Below are positions 62,370-64,000 of a stretch of 64,000 nt of DNA, in pieces. Each line of letters opens with the position of its first letter. Within the stretch, counting starts at the first letter, position 1. The translations under genes and the position numbers were made by a program. The notes below the pieces were generated by a model. The model did no database searches. It was not told where the DNA came from and worked only from the letters and a program-made list of their open reading frames with translations. Origin of the DNA: Palsa-504 sp050011155 (GTDB lineage: Bacteria > Actinomycetota > Actinomycetes > Streptosporangiales > Streptosporangiaceae); the NCBI GenBank assembly GCA_050011155.1, contig JBEKJP010000020.1, positions 1-64,000 on the forward strand, given 5' to 3'.

Positions 62370-63671
62370 TCAGGGGGCTGGAGCCATCGTGGCCATCCGG
62401 CCCAGCCAGGTCGTCACCCTGGCCGCCAGTGCCTCCCGTTCGGCCAGGGATTCCTCCTCCTCGAGCCGCGTGCGAGCGAACAGGCGGACCAGGTCGTGGA
62501 ACCGGTATCGTCCCGCGGTGCTGTCATGCAGCAGGCCGAGGTCGACGAGCTCGTCCAGGGCGTCCCAGGCGACCTCGGCCGGCACCTCGCCCGCCACCGC
62601 GGCGAGGTCGGCATCGAAGTCGCGGCCAGGTACCACGGCCAGCCGCCGGAATACCCGCCGGGCGGAGTCGGCGAGCTGCTCGTACGACATCCAGAACGCG
62701 GTGGCGATCTTCAGGTCGCCGGCCTTGAACTGCTCCAGGCGGTGCTCCTCGTCCGCCAGCCGGGCCGCGAGTTCGGCGGCGTCCCAGCCGGGCCGGCTGA
62801 CCAGCCGGTTCCCGATGATCCGGAGCGCCAGCGGCATGCCCTCGCACAACCCGGCCAGCTGGCTGAGGGCCGATTCGTCGTCGCGGGCGGCCCGCTGGCC
62901 CAGGATCCCGGTCAGCAGCTCCGTGGCCTCCGGCAACGACAGGGGGCCGAGGACGAGCCGGCGTACACCTTCCAGGCCGGCCAGCAGCCGCTTGGCCGTG
63001 ATCAGCACCTGGCTCGCGCCGTCTCCTGGCAGCAGCGGCCGCACCTGCTCCTCCGACCCGGCATTGTCCAGCACGACCAGCGCCCGCCGGTCCCGCAGCA
63101 GCGACCGGTACACCGAAGCACGCTCCGCGACATCCCCCGGGATCTGCTCATCCGCGACACCGAGCGCGCGCAGCAGCAGCCGCAACGCGTCGGCGGCGGC
63201 CGCGGGCCGGGGGGACATGCCGAGCAGGTCGACGAAGAACACCCCGCCGGGGAAGCTCGGCCGCAGGAGCTGGGCCGCCCGGATAGCGAGGGTGGTCTTC
63301 CCCATGCCCCCCGAGCCGGTGATGAGCCCGACCACGCCGGCCCCCGGTGCGCTCTCGGCGTATACCAGCTCGCTCATCCAGACCAGTTCGGCGGCACGGC
63401 CGGTGAAGTCGTCAACCAGCCGGGGCACTTCACACAGGCCGGCTGGGCGCGTCCAGTGATCCCGCAGCCTGCCGTCACGGGCTAGCTCGACCAGCTCCTG
63501 GCGGGCCTCCCCGGCCAAGGCCAGCGCGTCGGCCAGAGCGGTGACCGTCCGGTGCTGAGGCCCCTTGCTGCGCCCGCGCTCCATATCCGACAGGGTCCTG
63601 GCACTGACCCCCGACACCTCGGCCAACTGCTCCAGCGTCAGCCGCGCCGCGCGCCGGTGACCGCGCAGCAT
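62370..63671 (-). CDS. XRE-HTH NB-ARC regulator lacking a C-terminal effector
   Basis: 433 residues. HTH about 1-60 (LRGHRRAARLTLEQLAEVSG, VSARTLSDMERGRSKGP), NB-ARC ATPase about 85-330: Walker A TGSGGMGKTT (118-127), Walker B RALVVLDNAG, GLCEGMPLALRIIGNRL (GLPL-like) and a winged helix to about 420. Such AfsR-like proteins usually continue for 300 residues of TPR; here the gene stops after the winged helix. An AT-rich promoter (TATAGT-like) lies just upstream. The frame is open 12 codons before ATG 63671 without a better start. Confidence 0.85.
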   Translation of the reverse strand: MLRGHRRAARLTLEQLAEVSGVSARTLSDMERGRSKGPQHRTVTALADALALAGEARQELVELARDGRLRDHWTRPAGLCEVPRLVDDFTGRAAELVWMSELVYAESAPGAGVVGLITGSGGMGKTTLAIRAAQLLRPSFPGGVFFVDLLGMSPRPAAAADALRLLLRALGVADEQIPGDVAERASVYRSLLRDRRALVVLDNAGSEEQVRPLLPGDGASQVLITAKRLLAGLEGVRRLVLGPLSLPEATELLTGILGQRAARDDESALSQLAGLCEGMPLALRIIGNRLVSRPGWDAAELAARLADEEHRLEQFKAGDLKIATAFWMSYEQLADSARRVFRRLAVVPGRDFDADLAAVAGEVPAEVAWDALDELVDLGLLHDSTAGRYRFHDLVRLFARTRLEEEESLAEREALAARVTTWLGRMATMAPAP

Positions 63672-63921
63672 CTCTCCGAAACTCAGCTGTCCAGCGATAG
63701 GGAAAAACTATACATAACGAACGGGCCTGGTGTTACCGGAAGATAGCCGGGCATTGGTCAGGGTGCGGTGTGTGAAGGACCCGCCGGCATACCGGATATG
63801 AGAGTAGTGTGCATGTCACTGGGCGGGAGCCTGAGGCTCGCGGTGCGAATGACACGCCCGATCGCCCGCCGCAAACCCGTGAATGTCCCGTCCTCGTCAC
63901 GTCTAGCGAGGATCAGGCCAC
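63672..63921. other. Divergent promoter region
   Basis: About 250 bases between the XRE-NB-ARC gene and the gene beginning at the right edge. AT-rich TTATGTATAGTTTTT on the minus strand serves as the probable promoter of the former. No other motif stands out. Confidence 0.45.
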
Positions 63922-64000
63922 ATGCAACCAGACACCGACGCCCCGTCGGCCAACCTTTCCGGACAAGCGCCGCCGCGTGAGTTCGTGACGGCGATGCGAG
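63922..64000 (+). CDS. Start of a gene cut by the window end, possibly an HTH regulator
   Basis: ATG 63922, then MQPDTDAPSANLSGQAPPRE and FVTAMR. The REFVTAMR segment resembles the beginning of the XRE helix-turn-helix in actinomycete NB-ARC proteins (xxFVxALRRLRxxSGLTYRQL). Only 26 codons are visible, so the call is weak. Confidence 0.4.
   Translation, partial: MQPDTDAPSANLSGQAPPREFVTAMR

Overview
The window is 64 kb of high-GC DNA packed with short-spaced, often 4-nt-overlapping genes, frequent GTG/TTG starts and the gene families of filamentous Actinomycetota: XRE/DUF5753 regulators with DUF397 partners, DUF6082, an RsbW-like ATPase, an XRE-NB-ARC protein, an ECF sigma factor with a SnoaL tail and several LLM flavoenzymes. 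I read it as a chromosomal accessory region of an actinomycete with a large genome. The genus cannot be fixed from the sequence. I saw no rRNA, tRNA, CRISPR array or replication origin.

Layout. 0-5 kb: an IS5-type element with 24-bp terminal inverted repeats, a lactate 2-monooxygenase-like FMN enzyme, an integrase remnant, a CDF metal exporter and a broken serine hydrolase. 5-10 kb: prolyl iminopeptidase, a LacI regulator, and a MarR / DHA2-efflux pair with a three-palindrome operator. 10-22.5 kb: a catabolic-looking cluster. A translationally coupled minus-strand operon (family-5 solute-binding protein, two permeases, one ATPase, a truncated and a full-length Gfo/Idh/MocA protein) diverges from a plus-strand operon (2-hydroxyacid dehydrogenase, Gfo/Idh/MocA, two tandem DUF4438 proteins, GntR/FCD regulator). 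A third unit (SDR plus the second ATPase) follows. All three promoters carry TCGATTGTCGAC(A/C)A, the likely site of the local GntR protein. This is the best candidate here for an undescribed pathway.

22.5-36 kb: small conserved proteins (DUF1707, DUF1203, a doubled YbjQ-like protein), an epoxide-hydrolase-like enzyme, a truncated tautomerase, two coupled collagen-like Gly-rich genes, a TSUP exporter, then AT-richer DNA with DUF6082 and DUF397, and an XRE/DUF397 + RsbW-like island. 36-44 kb: a two-component flavin monooxygenase operon opposite LysR/cupin, a HipBA-type toxin-antitoxin pair, then a graveyard of gene fragments including a chimeric scar. 44-52.5 kb: an aminotransferase opposite a second oligopeptide-type ABC operon whose amidohydrolase and binding protein share one uninterrupted reading frame.

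52.5-64 kb: a sulfite-oxidase-like molybdoenzyme, DUF4395, a membrane glycosyltransferase, a PAP2 phosphatase overlapping a nitroreductase antisense, TetR, an LLM monooxygenase, ECF sigma/SnoaL, an alpha/beta hydrolase with a strong terminator, an XRE-NB-ARC regulator and the start of a further gene at the window edge. Overall the region joins two peptide/opine-type import-and-catabolism modules to several oxidative enzyme modules, each with its own regulator, amid signs of repeated insertion, deletion and recombination.
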